Source of the DNA: DATKLX01 sp035542155 | GTDB lineage: Bacteria; Chloroflexota; Anaerolineae; Anaerolineales; Anaerolineaceae | Assembly (NCBI GenBank): GCA_035542155.1 | Contig: DATKLX010000139.1 | Location: 1-12,578 of the forward strand | Length of the DNA: 12,578 nucleotides | Direction: 5' to 3' | Shown here: positions 11,903-12,578 of the stretch, one piece after another | How positions within the stretch are numbered: position 1 is the stretch's first letter | Layout of the letters: the number at the start of each line of letters is the position of its first letter | Program-made: the position numbers and the translations under genes | Notes under the pieces: generated by a model | Told to the model about the DNA's origin: nothing | Database searches by the model: none | What the model saw: the letters and a program-made list of their open reading frames with translations, nothing else

Positions 11903-12412
11903 TTACGGGGTGGGGAGGGGCCGGGCCGTGGGAGTGGGGGTATAACCGGAGCCGGCCTGGGGCCAGGCGTAGCTCCAGTAAGGGTAGGGAGCCCAGACCA
12001 CCTTCCAGCCGGAGCCGTTGTTGTGGAGGAAGGCGCTCTGCGGCTCGCGGGTCGCGTCGTCGAAGAGGCCGCCGCTGCTGTGCAGCACGACCAGCAGGAC
12101 GGTGGCGTCGGAGCCGGCCTGCTCTGTGGAATCGGCCTCGAGGGCGGCGCCGGCGAGCTGGGAGCGCTGGCCGGCCATCTCGCGCCGGAAGGCGGTGAAC
12201 TCGGGCCGGCCGGGCCCGGCGGCAAGATACGTGTAAGCGCGCTGGTAGTCGCCTTTCTGCAGGGCGGTGGCGTAATTCTGGATCACGCCCGCCGGGGAGG
12301 TGTCGGAGGTGTATTCCTGGCCGGCCGGGCGCAGGAAGAAGAGGGCGACGGCGGCCACAGCCAGGAGGCCGATGCCGGCCAGGATGGCGGTGAGGAAGCG
12401 ATCCTGTCTCAA
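11903..12412 (-). CDS. Membrane-anchored NTF2-like (DUF4878-style) protein
   Basis: 169 aa if started at the TTG at 12412, chosen because AAGGA (12421-12425) lies 8 nt upstream and a promoter is placed just before it; the open frame continues to an ATG at 12556 but that extension reads through the promoter. Residues 7-27 (LTAILAGIGLLAVAAVALFFL) form a single uncleaved-looking membrane anchor. The exported part starts SPAGVIQNYATALQKGDYQR (39-58), the usual first helix of NTF2-like/DUF4878 domains with the GDYQRAY motif, and ends with the strand NNGSGWKVVWAPYPYWSYAW and a Thr/Pro-rich tail. Such domains are small binding or scaffold modules; ligand unknown. The stop is 4 nt from the start of the DUF5671 gene, so the two probably act together at the membrane. 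Confidence 0.75.
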   Translation of the reverse strand: MRQDRFLTAILAGIGLLAVAAVALFFLRPAGQEYTSDTSPAGVIQNYATALQKGDYQRAYTYLAAGPGRPEFTAFRREMAGQRSQLAGAALEADSTEQAGSDATVLLVVLHSSGGLFDDATREPQSAFLHNNGSGWKVVWAPYPYWSYAWPQAGSGYTPTPTARPLPTP

Positions 12413-12433
12413 AGATGGAGTCCTTCTGGAGAG

Positions 12434-12462
12434 ATTGTAAAGGCAAATGGGGGGAAAAGCAA
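12434..12462 (-). promoter_or_regulatory. Probable promoter of the NTF2-like/DUF5671 operon
   Basis: On the minus strand, -35 TTGCTT (12457-12462) and -10 TACAAT (12434-12439) are separated by 17 nt. The start would fall near 12427, leaving a short leader with the AAGGA ribosome site. This supports the TTG start at 12412. Confidence 0.55.
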
Positions 12463-12483
12463 TGAGGAGAACAGAAAAGAGAG

Positions 12484-12514
12484 CGAGAACCGACCTTTGG
12501 CCGAGAACTGACCT
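12484..12514. repeat. Direct repeat CGAGAACYGACCT, two copies
   Basis: CGAGAACCGACCT (12484-12496) and CGAGAACTGACCT (12502-12514) are spaced 18 bp and lie upstream of the operon promoter. A related GAGAACAGGG / GAGAACGGG pair occurs at about 9314-9336. Could be a regulator site or merely dispersed repeat debris. The last 60 bases of the window show nothing else. Confidence 0.4.
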
Positions 12515-12578
12515 GCGGTCGAAAAGAATGTCAATGGCAAGGATGTTGTAGCGCATGCCTACTGGCTTGCGCTCTTCC

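Noticed and set aside
10369..12198. Long plus-strand open frame (609 codons) opposite the DUF5671 operon
   Set aside because: Low-complexity Gly/Glu/Ala/Gln-rich antisense shadow; the minus strand has membrane modules, a ribosome site and a promoter.
11899..12225. N-terminal extension of the DUF5671 protein by 109 residues
   Set aside because: The extension is Pro/Ser/Arg-rich and overlaps the NTF2-like gene in another frame; the ATG at 11898 directly precedes a module-type RRVYLY start.

Overview
This GC-rich window looks like chromosomal DNA of a Chloroflexota bacterium, most likely Anaerolineae-like. I infer this from the gene set (a YtrA-type GntR regulator coupled to a slipin, a multi-module DUF5671 membrane protein, a stand-alone pyruvate/PEP-binding PPDK_N protein) and from intergenic DNA full of short palindromic dispersed repeats. 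No 16S or other clade marker is present, so the assignment is a judgement from protein style.

Layout. The left edge holds the 5' end of pdxS (minus), with its promoter. Divergent from it is a two-gene operon, a YtrA-type GntR repressor (TTG start) overlapping by 4 bp a stomatin/slipin-type SPFH membrane protein. The slipin converges with a lipoprotein c-type cytochrome (minus). The gap between them contains two perfect parS sequences (TGTTTCACGTGAAACA) 57 bp apart, i.e. ParB loading sites of the chromosome-partition system. A 605-bp gap follows with a decayed gene remnant, a terminator, a degenerate third parS-like site and a LexA-like palindrome. Next comes an orphan GAF-HisKA-HATPase histidine kinase (plus).

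A 694-bp patchwork of inverted and direct repeats separates the kinase from the minus-strand block: the PPDK_N protein, a 570-bp AT-richer gap with the broken 5' part of a DNA methyltransferase gene, dnaN (DNA polymerase III beta clamp), a second repeat patchwork (574 bp), and a two-gene operon reading leftward, a membrane-anchored NTF2-like protein then a 707-aa DUF5671-type membrane protein.

The two strongest signals beyond ordinary genes are the parS pair, which with dnaN suggests an origin-proximal position, and a small palindromic element with core GGT-nnnnA-CACC. It occurs as five copies at four loci: alone in an intergenic gap, inside a larger inverted-repeat element, and in frame inside the DUF5671 coding sequence, where it encodes APGQNT-type peptides in cytoplasm-like linkers between membrane modules. 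This resembles the known phenomenon of protein-coding palindromic elements (as in Rickettsia). I found no CRISPR array, tRNA, rRNA, intact insertion sequence or complete defence system.
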